Shown one piece after another: positions 1-11,601 of a stretch of DNA of 63,114 bases. The notes below the pieces were generated by a model that saw only the letters and a program-made list of their open reading frames with translations, was not told where the DNA came from and did not search any database. The DNA comes from Byssothecium circinans (Eukaryota > Ascomycota > Dothideomycetes > Pleosporales > Massarinaceae): assembly GCA_010015675.1 (NCBI GenBank), contig ML976997.1, positions 323,778-386,891 of the forward strand, given 5' to 3'. Within the stretch, counting starts at the first letter, position 1. Each line of letters begins with the position of its first letter. The translations under genes and the position numbers were made by a program.

Positions 1-1512
1 ACGTCAAGCTTCCAGATAGATTTAAGTAGTGCAAATTAATCGCAGCTATCGATTTACTACCCTAGTAGAAAATCTTATAATAATATTGTTTGTGGGTGGT
101 TCTGCAGCCTTATTTCTAATAGAGCGTCTATGGTGTTCGGCGTGCATTGGCTGAATCCGTGCATTGGGTGCACGGACACGTTAAGGACGAGAGATGCCAA
201 GTAAAACTTGTGCTTTCAACCCTCAATCAAGCCTTATCGCATAAAAAGCCTTTCCCCACACCTACCGACAGCTTACAACATTCTCAGCCTTACACACAAT
301 CCACCTCAGTCCCCACAAACCGTTCTTCTTCCCATTGTCCATCTCTCCAACCCCGCATCAACATCAACCCCTCTTCTAGCCCTAAGCAAAAAAAGATAAG
401 CAGAAAAAAATAAAAATAAAGGCTAACAACGAACCACACTCGTCCAACCACGTCACTACCTGCAGTCCAGACTCTCGTCCCTCGGCCCCTCCTCGTTCCT
501 CCACATTCCACAATAATGCATATCTCACCGCGCCTTCGGCCTCTCACTCGCTTACCCATCACCATCCATCCATCCACCATCCATCCTCCCAGACCACACC
601 GTCAAAAGCCAAAAAACAAAACAAAAAACGCCACATCTGCGCCGAGGCCATTCCACAAACAAGATCGCCGGGATTCGAGCAAAAAGGCTCTCGGCTGTGG
701 AAACGTGGGGAGCTCCGTAGCCAGAGACTAAAAACCAAAAGCAGCTCGAGGTCGAATCATGAATTTGCACGCACGGTGCTAAAATAGCGCGTCTTTACGG
801 GCACGCCGCGGGTTACAGTAAGCAATGGTGCATCATGGGGGCTATCTACCATGGGATTTTGTGCGGCTGAAAAGGTTGCAGCTAATACGAGCCCGGCATC
901 CAGGCCATCGGGGTATGGAGCGTGGGGAAGCGAAACGTTATCAAAATCTGGGAGTGACGTCCATGTAAGAAAGGAAACAAAGCCTGAAGGGAAGGAAGGA
1001 TATGGAAGAGCTGCAATTTGATCATGAAAAGGGTATTTGATATTATCATATCTGCATGGTGTGTGCTTTTTTTCGCACACGCATCGTTATAAATATTCTA
1101 TGATAGGAGGAAATACTACTAAGGGTATATAGAATGCGGCCCGTGGTTTCCTTTCCACGCCCAAGATCGCTTTTTCGAACGCCATGCGCCCCTCCGGTGT
1201 GTGCTGTGCAGTCCAAAACGCCCGCAATGCTATGCCAGCAATGGCGGCATCGTGTCGATACTGTGTGCCCATAAAATGCAGTGATACCTTTCCCTCATCG
1301 AGTGTCATATGCCCGCTAAGCTCTCAAGACAGAGAAGGATCGTTGCCGAAATAAGGAGAACGTTCAAAAGAATATGTGGCTGATGTAGCCCATTGTGTTG
1401 CTTTTCACAAGCGCTTTGTGCCACTCTTCAATAACGGCCCAGACGCCATGATGCTCTTTGCGGCATGTGTAGAAGATTCAGTTGATGTTGCAACAATTCT
1501 TCCTGTGGCCGT
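1..1512. other. intergenic, left edge to the MIF-like gene
   Basis: This stretch lies downstream of the minus-strand MIF-like gene and holds its 3' UTR. Bases 360-660 are low-complexity A/C-rich DNA. Two short minus-strand open frames (about 757-1080 and 1087-1308) show no recognisable family, signal peptide or intron structure, and I do not call them genes. Confidence 0.4.
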
Positions 1513-2724
1513 TCACCGCCGGAATATTGAAACGAAACTCTTGCGTTTGCTGATCTTGGGTGCGGGTGAGTCCTCTGGGATAGGGGGTGGCGGAGGAAAA
1601 GTTTTTCTCGTCTTCTCGCTGAACTTGTTCGAAGGTTTGTTCTTCAGAGAAGCCTTGTGGTTGAGTTGTTTGTTGGTTGGCGGGACAGCTGTTGGTTCAT
1701 GGCCTTGGTCGACCGCAACTCCGGAGTCGAACGGGCCAGGGCTAGGAAGTGGAGGGGTGATAACTGTTCTTGCTGGGGCGTTAGCTTTGGAATCGTTGCG
1801 AGAGAGCTGGAAGCTACTCTTGGCTTTGGCGACAGCGGACCGCCGCGAGCTCTTAGTAAGTGCACGCTTGAGACTGCCACTGTCATCCACCTGCTGTCGC
1901 TCCAGACGCTCAATCTCTCCCTGGATGGTGGCCCCGTTCGTTGCTATGCATTCGGCCTCGATCGGCACGAATTTGATAATTCCGCGATCCGAAGGCACGC
2001 CAATGGACTCTGACATGAAATTCTGGATGAGGGCAGCATTGCGCTTGTTGGTGGTCGGCTGCAGCTGGATCGGGAGGGCAGTGATGCTCAGCACGTACGT
2101 AGGCTCGAACGACCCGCCGAGTAGCAGACAAGCCGAGTGGTTGACAGTGATCATGATGGATGACTCTGGCCTCTGGTAGCGTGTCGAGAGGTGGTGCGAC
2201 AGATCCGTCACCAGGGTGTACTCGTCTTTGACCTAATGGTGGTCAGTTGTGAGCAAAATGACATGTGAAAGACGCGGACATGCTACGGATGTAGATGGGG
2301 TGAAACATACAATAACGTTGGTGCGCAGCTCGGCCACAATGGGAGCATCTTTGGTCACGCGATCGCGGGCAGACGATGTCGTATCGTCCTTGTAGGCGAA
2401 TTGCTCCTCGTAGTACTGCGCACGGCGACGGGAACCGGCGACGGGTTGCACCGGTGCGGTTGTGGCCGGGGTACCGCGCACTGCATTTGCAGGACGACTT
2501 GTCCGAGCATCGTCGAACTGGACAGCCCGCTCAGAGGCTTGCACCGACTTTGGGGAGGAATCGAAGGAGAAAGTGGATCGCGGAGACAGCTGCTCGCCAA
2601 CTGTCTCGGGAGCTAGCAGGGTGGCTCCTGCAGGTCTTGGAAAAGCGTTGGCTGAGTTTGTCGACGTCGATGACGGGCGTGACATTGTGTTGGTGTTGGA
2701 GTCGTCGTGCACAGCGTGCGGCAT
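1513..2724 (-). CDS. MIF/tautomerase-superfamily domain protein, internal domain
   Basis: Two exons, 2724-2311 and 2232-1513, join in phase 0 across a 78-nt GTATGT...TAG intron to give 377 aa. Residues about 128-243 match the macrophage migration inhibitory factor fold: an APIVAELRTN start strand, LLLGGSFEP in place of the usual FGGSxEP, SDRGIIKF in place of DRxYIxF, and a closing NGAT. In classical MIF the catalytic proline is the free N-terminus. Here the equivalent proline (about residue 128) is internal, behind a 127-residue Ser/Pro-rich disordered arm. Unless the protein is cleaved, classical tautomerase chemistry is unlikely, so a scaffold or binding role is an inference. The C-terminal 130 residues are Lys/Pro/Ser-rich and end in a basic KRKSFVSIFRR tail. 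The ATG at 2724 is the first in frame; an internal ATG 13 codons on is an alternative. The splice is well supported because it restores the first MIF strand and helix. Confidence 0.85.
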
Positions 2725-5138
2725 GCTGCGAGAGAAGACGAAGACGGCAGAGGTTGTAGACGTCAGGGAAAGATAGATACAGGTTGAGGGTTGGGCGGCG
2801 TTTGTTTGGTCGGGTGGGGGAACCGGGGAACCGTGGAATCCTCAAACTGGGCGGGAAAGTAGAGGATCTGGAGGGTAGATATGGATGGTTCACGGGTAGA
2901 GTACGTCCGTGCTACGATAGGCTGGGATTCAGTGTCGGCCTGCGAGTCTGGAGTCTGGAGTCTGGGCTTTGCTATCAGAAGGAAGCGAGCGGTGTCCGTG
3001 TGAGCGTCTCGTCGGCTGTATCTTGAGGCAGGTGGGAGGGCAACGGTGCGGAATGCGGGCACTCGCACGCAGCAAAGCAGGAGCAGCAGGAGCAAGCGGT
3101 GGACTGGTGGAGCGGTAGAGTGAAGTATGTAGTATGGGTTCGTCGGGTGCCGGGTGAAGCAGCCCTCCATATTATATTGCAAGGCCATGGTTGGCACTTG
3201 GGTTGGCAATGGCAATGCGCACTGCACACCACTCACCGCTTTGGGACGTCGCGACCGGGGTCTTGCACGGTACAGGCGCCACCGCTCGCGACTACCGACT
3301 CTAGCCTTTATCTGTGCTGGCCCGGTTAGGAGCCACACCAGCTGAATGGGGGCGCAGGTCACTGTCCTTATCAACGCCAGTACTATTTCAAGCAGCCCTG
3401 CAGGCCGTCTTCGCCCCGTTTGGTTGAACGCCGCCTGCTATACGGTATATCTCTTGCTAGCAGCCCAGTACTCGGCATCGCATCAGCAGCCCAGCTACGC
3501 CAGCTCCATCATCATGTGTCAGTACTCACGGACGACGTCTAGACACTACACATGCACGCCGACGTCTTGACCGCTGCACGCGAGTGGCCGCTGCAAGGTC
3601 CGGCTTCGGATAGGAGTCGTGTACCCTCAAAGTTCACACTACCACGGCTACTTACATCTGTACTTTATGCACCGCCGCTGCACGACTGCTGTCCGACGAG
3701 CATGCACGCTTGCTCCGGCTATTCAAACGGTCGGCCTTTGGCTAGGTGGTAGTGCCCCTCTCTCCGCGGTCGAGAGTCGAGAGTCGAGACCTTGTTTTTG
3801 TCCAAACTGCTGACGGGCTTTCTCTACCTCTATCCCGAACAAGACCGCCTCGCCACTCTCACACGAGCCACTAGTACATCACCTGTACAGGTCCACAACC
3901 CATCTTCAATTCCACAGTGTCGCACACGAACCGTTCGGCAGCAACCGATCAGTGTAGGGGGCCCGTGCGGACCGAACCAATTCTGAGTGTCCAGTCATGT
4001 GCCACGGTGTACAGCTCCATCAAGCAAGGCGCTGCGTAAGCTTTTATTGACAGCGTCCAACACCAGTCGATCCTCTGCAATACCCATTGACCTTTTTCTA
4101 CACAGCAGACACTAGTGCCATGTCTCTTTGCAGACTCACTCGTTGGACATACATCTTCAATCTTCATACGTCTCAATCAATCAATCCCCTGCATACCGTG
4201 CCGCTAGTCAATATAACATCTGCACCTGGCCTTGTCATCTCTCTCCCAGTTCCACAGGTACGACATGTGTCAAACCAGGACGCACGTCAAACCTTCTTTT
4301 CAAGATTTGAGTCTTCGGTAATGTCGTGCCACGAAACACGATACTGGTGCCGCCGCCGCACAAATCTCCGTCTAAGAATTGGCGGGCCATCTACCCAATT
4401 CCCCGGCTGGTCTGTCTGAATGAAACTGCCCATACTTGCAGGCGGGGTCTTGCGCTGTCCTCTCGGAGTGTTTGCCCTGTGACGCGAGTTGCACAAGAGC
4501 AACCACTGTTTCTCAACATATTCGGTACCACCGATGAAGTCGTCCTGATTGCTGGAATATCAACACGATTTGCGCGTCAATAAGCAAGAGGTAATGTCGA
4601 AGAATTTATCCTCCAGCATATTCTCTAGCGTCGAAGCCCAATGATGCATCTGCTCGGACGTTGCTCGTCTTGTAGGCAGAAGGAACGGGATCCGTTCCAA
4701 ATGCAGCGCAGTGGAGATGTTTATATGAATTTCGCTGTGGTATCACAGTCGCTTGGAGATTTTGAAGTAGTGGTGAAAAACAGATTTCTCGGGCAGCAGG
4801 GCTTTGCTTCCGCGCAATCGAGTCGACAAGAAGACCATCTCTCGAGTTAGAGTGTTGTTGTGGCTGGCTCTCCAGTATCCACGTCGTACCGGCTGTAAAT
4901 CGTTAGATCGTGAATACTTCTCATATAGCGCTCGAGGGTGCTTCAAATGCAAATGCACAGTTCGTGCCCATCCGGTGGGATGAAGTGGTAAAGCATATCA
5001 CTTATATGACGTATGTCAACGTCACGTGCTCGCGTGTTTTGAACGCAAGCGCGTCAACAGTATCAACATCTTCCCGAGGTCCACCCCACTGCACCTTGTA
5101 CACCTCGCACAATCTCTGTCTCTCCTTCTAAAGCCAAT
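2725..5138. other. intergenic between divergent MIF-like and CENP-X genes
   Basis: A 2.4-kb region between two divergently transcribed genes, so it should hold both promoters. The part nearest the MIF-like gene is G-rich on the plus strand. The part before 5139 carries C/T-rich tracts typical of fungal core promoters. The short open frames in it have no family match or consistent splice structure. Confidence 0.4.
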
Positions 5139-5699
5139 ATGCCTCCGAAAGCTGCGACCACAAATGCTACACGTCGCAAGGCGCCCTTCAAGCCTCCGCG
5201 ACCCGTCGATCCTCCCCAATCTTCTACCACAACCACGGCCAAACGGGGTCCAGCCGCAGCAGCGTCGCGTTCAACCGGTGCCGCGAAACCCACAACCTCC
5301 AAGTCGCGCTTCCCACCTGCCACAACTATCATATCATCGGACGAGGAAGAAGAGGAAGATGAGTTCGACCTGCCGTCCGATCTGGATGAACTAATGGAGG
5401 ACGCGCCGGTAGAAGAGGAAGAGAGGCCCGCAACTCGAGCAATTTCTCAGATGAATCCACCTATTCCTGCACCACTGCTCGCACGGCTTCTCCACGAGAA
5501 CTTTGAAGACAAGAATACACAGATACAAAAGGGTGCGATGGATCTGTTTGGCAACTATGTGGGCATATTTGTCAGGGAGGCAATTGCGCGGGCACAGGAG
5601 GAGCGAAGTAAGGCAGCCAAACGTGGGGAGAGGTCGGGAGGGTTTTTGCAGGTTGAGGATTTGGAGAAGTTAGCGCCGCAATTAGTGTTGGACTTTTGA
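5139..5699 (+). CDS. mhf2: CENP-X / MHF2-like histone-fold protein
   Basis: Intronless, 186 aa. Residues about 110-186 match the CENP-X (MHF2, STRA13) histone fold: PAPLLARLLHENFED opens helix 1, KGAMDLFGNYVGIFVREAI is the long central helix, and LEKLAPQLVLDF matches the family C-terminus (LEKVLPQLLLDF in animals). Known CENP-X pairs with CENP-S both at the constitutive centromere complex (CENP-T-W-S-X) and with FANCM/Mph1 at stalled replication forks; both nuclear roles are expected here. The animal protein is about 80 aa. The extra N-terminal half is basic and Thr/Pro/Ala-rich, then strongly acidic (68-98), is probably disordered, and is a common fungal extension. The start is the first ATG after a C/T-rich leader. 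No intron is needed. Confidence 0.88.
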   Translation: MPPKAATTNATRRKAPFKPPRPVDPPQSSTTTTAKRGPAAAASRSTGAAKPTTSKSRFPPATTIISSDEEEEEDEFDLPSDLDELMEDAPVEEEERPATRAISQMNPPIPAPLLARLLHENFEDKNTQIQKGAMDLFGNYVGIFVREAIARAQEERSKAAKRGERSGGFLQVEDLEKLAPQLVLDF

Positions 5700-6925
5700 G
5701 GGTTCTCAGACAATGCGGACGGGAGGAGCATTACGTTCATCGACGCTGGGGAAGTATAACGTCCTGGAACCAAGCCGCATAAGTCTTGAAAACCGTTGCT
5801 GGAAGGTGCAGCCGATTTCGCTAACTGTTGTCTGATTCCTCAACGGCTCTCCATGCGTATCGAATTTGGCACAAGAAGAGGTTAAGAAGGCGTCTGATCG
5901 ACGACCTACATGCTTACACAACACCTCATGTTTGGCGGACTTCGCGGTCGTGGTATGAAGGGCGTCTCGTGAGTGACGCGCATGTCGCTTCGATAGGGAG
6001 CGGCACGAAGATGAAAGGACATCAATGCGATTCATCAAACCTTTGCAAACAGACAGCTATTAGAATCATTAATCACAAGAATCGAAACGACGGGTATGTT
6101 CGAAACGTACTTGCTAAAATTGAAGGCTGTCGTCGTTGGTGGTTCGCAAACGTTTTTGGCCTTCCAAGAAAAGGCCTCAAACCTTTCTGCGCGCCAGGCA
6201 TGAATACAAGAAATACTTCAATCTCGCAAATCAGAGATCCGAATGCCTTTCATCACGGTCCGGGCGCTGTTCTGGCTGGGTGTGATGCGTGGGCGGCTGA
6301 AGCATTCTCAAACGCACATCGAACAGGGACAGTTTTGCTCCCTCAACACCTCACCCCAGCCTCGCACTAATTTCGCGACCGCGCGGTTTTCGACTCCTCT
6401 TCCCGATAACAATCGCAAAAGATTGGCAAGTTAGTTTTTGAGCGTCCTTCAGTGAATTCGGCATGCATCGAATGTAATATTTCCTGGATCCGATGCCCGT
6501 GGCGTGGATTCGTTCGATGTTCCTTCAATTCTCGCTTCAACCTCAGGGTTCGGATCTGCGACAACCGAAGGTGGCTGAAGCACAAGAAGCTTCTGAAATG
6601 TCACAGTCACACTTACCATGTGTCGGAACCCTTCTAACCGCTGGGGGTGCAACGCTTTTGACAGACGTCCGAAGCATTCTTCATGCCTTAAAGGTGCCCT
6701 ATAGCCTGGTCTGAGGCTCCATTTTCTCCTCCCCATCCGCTTCATACTCTGTTACTGTTGTCTTTCGTCTTTCTCTTCACGTTTTTTCCACCTTACGGTC
6801 TCTTCAATTCTTAATATCTGGCCAGCCCAGTTCAGAGCGCTAGTCGCCTATACCGCCACTCACTCACGCCTTTCGATTCGACTTTACTAATTCCACCGTC
6901 CATTCTTTCACAGCAACCCATCACA
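5700..6925. other. intergenic
   Basis: Contains the mhf2 3' end and the promoter of the cupredoxin gene; a CT-rich stretch at about 6720-6800 precedes its start. A 180-codon open frame at 5828-6370 lacks a convincing ATG, has no recognisable domain, and its composition does not resemble the neighbouring genes. I do not call it. Confidence 0.4.
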
Positions 6926-7845
6926 ATGCACTTCTCAAGGGCTTTCATCGTGTCTGCCCTCCTTGGGCTTGGAGCCGCTACCACACACGCCGGAGAGTCA
7001 CCGAAGGCATCCGTCCCCGCCTCAGAGACCAGTGGGACAGCGTCCGCGCCGGCAGCAGCAGCAGCAGCACCCACTGGAGCAGCACAAGCAGGAATGGTCG
7101 CCACACACGTTGTCCAGGTCGGAGGCCCCAACGGCTCGCTCGTCTTCTCCCCGGAAAACATCAAGGCAAACGTGGGAGATCTCGTCCAGTTCCAGTTCCA
7201 CCCCAAGGTCAGTGTACACTCCATGTCTTGTCAGGAGCCATCATCTAACAAGCCTACAGAACCACTCCGTCGTCCAGTCCACCTTCGACCAGCCTTGCGT
7301 GCCGATTCAGAACGTAGTGTCAAACATGACCAACGCTTTCTTCTCTGGCTTCATGCCCACCAACGCTTCCGCCGCCGCAAAGGCGAACGTTCTTACCTAC
7401 ACCATCCGCGTCATGGATACCAAGCCCGTATGGTTTTACTGCTCGCAAGCTAAGCACTGCCAAGGTGGTATGGTTGGAGCCATCAACGCGTACGTTCCAC
7501 TTCACTCCCTCAAGCCTTACGAAAAGAATACTAACATGTCGCAGTGCTGCGACCGGTAACAAGACGATGTCCGAGTTCAAAGCCCTTGCTGCCAAGGCAC
7601 CCCAGAACATCTCCCCTGGGCAGTCTGCTAGCTCAGGAGGTGCGGGAACCGCCTCTCCCTCCGGATCAGGCTCTGGCGCTGAGGCATCAGCCAGTCCAGG
7701 AGGTGCCGGTGAATCTGCCACCCCCTCTTCCGGCAGCAGCCCAGCTCAGCAAAGCGTCAACGCCGCACCCGGCCTCCAGAATGCCGCTAAGCAGTCTGTG
7801 TTCGGTCTATCTGTCGGTGCCCTCGCCGCCTTCATGGTCCTATAG
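6926..7845 (+). CDS. secreted GPI-type cupredoxin-domain protein
   Basis: Exons 6926-7207, 7260-7489 and 7545-7845 (introns of 52 and 55 nt) give 270 aa. Residues 1-22 are a signal peptide. A Ser/Ala/Thr-rich spacer follows, then a plastocyanin-like fold at about 59-172. It shows VFSPENIKANVGDLVQFQF and the type-1 copper ligand set: H96 (in NHSVVQ), C155 (FYCSQ), H160 (AKHC) and M165 (GGM). The tail (about 195-250) is Gly/Ser/Pro/Ala-rich and ends in a hydrophobic stretch (SVGALAAFMVL), as expected for a GPI-attachment signal. The architecture is that of fungal extracellular serine-rich copper proteins, which sit in the cell wall or plasma membrane; their electron-transfer or copper-sequestering roles are poorly defined. 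All four ligands are present, so copper binding is likely. The splices are supported by continuity of the cupredoxin core. Confidence 0.88.
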
Positions 7846-8523
7846 ATGTGTTGATGGACTTTTGGGGGAGAATGGATGCAGAGGAGAGCTGGGAGGTGTG
7901 ATGTATATCTTTGATACCATTTTGCTGTACGAAGGGACCCAGTTGATCTAGGGCGTAGGGATATTTTCTTATTTTATTTTACCTTGAGATCGATGTAAGA
8001 CGAGGGGGATGGAGCGTGTAAACCAGTGATGGATGCCACTCATACAAGAGAGGGCGCTTAATACCAATTCGAAAATATATCATTTATAGAAACTACCTCC
8101 CATCTCTGCTTGCATGCTCGTGGCGCTTCTGCACGGCGACGATCGGTTTCGGTGTAGAGGGGTGAATGAATAATGATTGGTGGAGGTTTCGCCACAGCAC
8201 CGTTGAGTCCGCCGCTTGGCAGGCACCATTGCGTCACTACCAACAACCTGAACACAAGGCCTCGCAACTTCCTCACCTTGTCATGATCGGCCCTACCTTG
8301 TGCCTTTCCCTGATTCTAGCTGATGTAGACGTATGCGATATGTCGTCGGATCTCTATTTCTTACACTTTCCGCCCTGAACACGACGCCCTGGTCCTTATC
8401 CTCTACCTCGCTATCTTGTTGCGCATACATTAGCCCCTTCGCATTCGCGGTATTGGCTGCTTCTCTCGCCTTGCATCCCTCCAGTTTTCGTCTCGCTCCT
8501 CTTCCGCAGCCAATACCAATACC
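7846..8523. other. intergenic between two surface-protein genes
   Basis: Holds the 3' UTR of the cupredoxin gene and the promoter of the thaumatin-like gene; a CT-rich tract lies at about 8395-8515, just before the start codon. I see no further gene. Confidence 0.4.
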
Positions 8524-9903
8524 ATGACTCCTTTGAGCCCGCGGGCGCGTGTTCGTCCTGCCTCTTCCTCCACCATTCCATCGCTATCATCTCTATGCCT
8601 CGCACTACTCACGCTATCCTCACTACCGATCGTTGACGGCGTTCACCACATGCTCATTAACCCACCGCGCCGGCTCGAACTCCGCAAAGAGCCCATCACG
8701 CCTCTCCTCGTCACGAACCACTGTCCCGAAACCATCTACCCGGGGATTAGAACTCAGTCGGGCGATGGGCCGAAAGTGAATGGATTCAAACTTGATCCGG
8801 GGCAGAGCAGGAACCAAACTGTATCTGAGGATTGGCAAGGTCGGGTTTGGGGGAGAACAAATTGTAGTTTTAATGACGATGGGTCTGGGGCAAAAGATGG
8901 TGGACCGAAAGCTTGTCGATCGGGGGACTGCAATGGTAAATTGGACTGCGTTGTCGGAGTATGTTGAAGCTGTACTTGGATGTTTTAGGCATGCGGATGG
9001 CTGACTGGATATAGGGCGACGTTCCCGTCTCTTTGGCTGAATTCACGCTCGATGCCGGCGACGGACATACCTACTACGACATCTCACTAGTAGACGGCTA
9101 CAACCTCCCCATGGCGATCGTGCTGCAGCCCCTTCAAAACGTCAGTCTCGACGACATTCCTCCAAATCTTACGAACCCATCTTGTCAAGGCACATCTGGT
9201 CTCCTAGCGCCAAAAGGCTACGACCCCTATCCCGAATACCCGAAGTTCTTGATGACGAACACCTCCTACCCTCTATCTTTCGAACGGAACGTCGACGACA
9301 AGCAAATATCGAGGTGGTGCCCGTGGGATCTGCAGCAGTATCCTCCCGAGAAGCCTGGCGATGGCGTCTATCCATACCCCGACGACAATATTGAAAGACC
9401 GTCTTTTAACCCGTGTTACTCGGCTTGCGCGAAGAACAACAAACCGGAAGAGTGCTGTACAGGGAAGTACAATTCGCCGAGTGCGTGCTCAGTGAGCGAA
9501 TACTCGAAGAATGTGAAGAAAGTATGTCCAGATGCTTACAGCTACGGTACGTCAAATCCACTTCTCCCCCGGTGACGTCGAAACTAACATGCTATCCGCA
9601 GCCTTCGACGACCAAACCTCCACTTTCATCATCCCCTCTGGTGCCGGCTTCGAAGTCATCTTCTGCCCCGGAGCCCGCTCCACTAACATCCTCTCCACCG
9701 AGGCCGAGAAAATGCGCCAACTTTCCCAGAACGGGAAAGTGTCGAAAGACAATGGCCAGGCCAAACTAATGATGGAGAGACGGAGAAAGAGCGGCTTAGT
9801 TCCTGAAAATGCGGCGAGACGCCGTGGACGGATCGATGTTACCATATCGGTTGTAGGCTTCCTGATGATTGCATGGGCGGTAGTATGTGCGGTGTTTCCG
9901 TGA
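8524..9903 (+). CDS. thaumatin-like (PR-5 fold) protein with C-terminal membrane anchor
   Basis: Exons 8524-8958, 9015-9546 and 9602-9903 (56- and 55-nt introns) give 422 aa. After a basic N-terminus, residues about 22-40 form a hydrophobic signal or anchor. The body matches the thaumatin/osmotin family: LLVTNHCPETIYPGI, a WGRTNCSF strand, a GDCNGKLDC loop, and VSLAEFTL followed by YYDISLVDGYNLPM. There are many cysteines for the usual disulphide framework. The last 20 residues (from about 400) are a clear transmembrane helix with almost no cytoplasmic tail, preceded by an Arg-rich stretch. Many thaumatin-like proteins are simply secreted, so a wall-facing membrane-tethered form is inferred here. 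Family members bind or cleave beta-glucans; a wall-remodelling role is plausible but unproven. Confidence 0.85.
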
Positions 9904-10542
9904 GTGCATGATGATCTGGAGATACCCGTTTTCGTTTTTTGGAAAGAGGAGTGGTGTCGTCGTTGTATTGTGTAGTTTGAGATACCCTTGGTGCGTGGTC
10001 TTCACTAGAGTTAATTCTATTCGTACGCTCAATTGTGGAAGAAAAATCCTACCAAACTACTTTCCCACAAACAGTGCAGAGTAGAACACAGTACGGTACA
10101 GTACAGTACATAGGTACCTTTATGTCCCCCAGCAAGTCTCAGAGGCAGACACTCCGAAACGCCTTCCCCATCAAGCCATGAATGGATATGGGATCGGGGA
10201 CTGGGAAGACTGCAGCGTTCCGTGCGCGCAGTGGGTGCCAGTGCATACTGCAAATCCATCCGTTACATAGATGTATACCACTACTACATCAGACATGTCC
10301 ACATGCACACGCACACGCATACTAAGGAACTTCGGCAGTCCTATCCACCCAACAGCTACACAGCACACACCACACGCAGTGACGCGCTCCGCTCACTACC
10401 GAAGTTAACGAATGGAAACCCCGGAATAGCGAGAGGAGCGGTGAGATGGAGGAGTGTATCGTGTGATCATGTTTTGCGCTGCTGTTATGGCTTGGGCCCT
10501 CGGGGGATGGTATGTACACGGAGAGCTGTTCTGGGAATGGAA

Positions 10543-10566
10543 GGGGAGGGGAGGGGAGGGGAGGGG
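10543..10566 (+). repeat. G-quadruplex-prone GGGGA repeat
   Basis: Five runs of four G separated by single A residues on the plus strand. This fits the general G4 motif (four or more G-runs with loops of 1-7 nt) with the shortest possible loops. It is about 1 kb before the mndB start, in no gene. Confidence 0.7.
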
Positions 10567-11365
10567 ATTGAATTGAATTGCGGTTGGAGTTGGAGGAAAG
10601 AGGGGGCGAAGGAGGGGCGGGGGGGTTGCTTCGTGGGGTTGTGTGGGGGTTTGACGCGGAGAAGGTGAGACTTTCTCTTTAAGGTTCGTGTAGTTGCAGT
10701 TGTACTTTTAATTGAGCTGATACTGGGGCTGATGCCGATGTCGAATGTTGAATACCGATATGTGCGTACCTTTTTTTTACGTCGTTGCTAGTTCTTGAAC
10801 GTCGAGTCGCAAACTTGCTTCGCCACGTACTTACCAAAACTCGCATTGTTCTCCACTAGACCCATCTTCCCTCACACGGAGCATCGCAACCCGTCACCTT
10901 TCCAAGCTTGCGCGTGCGCGCACGGCGGCGCCTCACATCTTGCTTGCTATAATTTTCCGACCTGCTATAGATAGCTCTCAGGTGCCGCATCTACCGTACA
11001 TACATACATACATGCACTAACCTTTTCCAACACGGAGCGGGTGCCTCACCCGTGACCCCCGATGTAGTAACACTATGCCCAACGCAGACGATAAAGTGGA
11101 AATGTCGGTGATACAAGAGCCACTATTCGAAAGAGCCATTGCTTTTTCGTTGCATTTTTGGAGGAGAGGGGACTCCTTGTTGGTGGGAAGCGCGTGGGTT
11201 TGGGACGGCGCCCCGTCCGTGTCGGTTTTGGGGTTTGGAGCTCGAGGCCGAGCTTGCGGCGTGAGGTATATATATATGTCTGAGGGGTTGCGGCTCCCTG
11301 CGCAAGGGCAAAGCAACTTGTTCATTCAAGTCAAGCGAGGAGCTTTTGTTTTTGTTTTTGTTTTC

Positions 11366-11382
11366 CTCTCTCTCTCTCTCTC
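11366..11382 (+). repeat. CT dinucleotide repeat
   Basis: A pure CT run follows a GTTTTT-type tract. It is in the likely promoter of the beta-mannosidase gene; such pyrimidine tracts often lie just upstream of fungal transcription starts. Confidence 0.8.
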
Positions 11383-11460
11383 GAGACGGTTACGAGGGTT
11401 TCGGTGTAAGTTCAAGACTGTTTCTTGTGAAGGGAAGACGATCGATCAAGAAGAGGTGGA

Positions 11461-11495
11461 GTATCGTATCGTATCGTATCGCGTCGTATCGTATT
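11461..11495 (+). repeat. GTATC pentanucleotide microsatellite
   Basis: Four perfect GTATC units, one degenerate unit (GCGTC), then GTATC and a partial copy. The repeat is 107-141 bp before the mndB ATG and so probably in its leader; length variation between strains is likely. Confidence 0.8.
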
Positions 11496-11601
11496 CGATT
11501 TTAAGCCGAGGATACAGACTTCCCAAGTCAACAACCTTAGCTACACACGTCCATCTTCCCCGCCGATCGCATCCAACGCACCAGAAACCCAAACACGCAC
11601 A

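Larger units (their letters stand above)
9904..11601. other. intergenic; mndB promoter and leader with microsatellites
   Basis: A 1.7-kb stretch without a supported gene. It holds a G4-prone tract (10543-10566), a CATA run near 10999-11010, a short TA run near 11268-11277, a CT run (11366-11382) and a GTATC pentamer repeat (11461-11495). The last two lie 100-230 bp before the mndB start, in the likely promoter or 5' UTR. Short open frames here follow the repeats and are not genes. Confidence 0.4.

Noticed and set aside
1376..2179. 267-codon plus-strand frame
   Set aside because: Antisense shadow of the MIF-like gene's second exon, which has clear family conservation.
5828..6370. 180-codon open frame after mhf2
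   Set aside because: Opens at a non-ATG codon, no domain, no splice signals, composition unlike neighbouring genes.
6926..9903. Operon-like grouping of the two surface-protein genes
   Set aside because: 678 bp between them with separate leader-like tracts; fungal genes are monocistronic and no shared regulation is visible.
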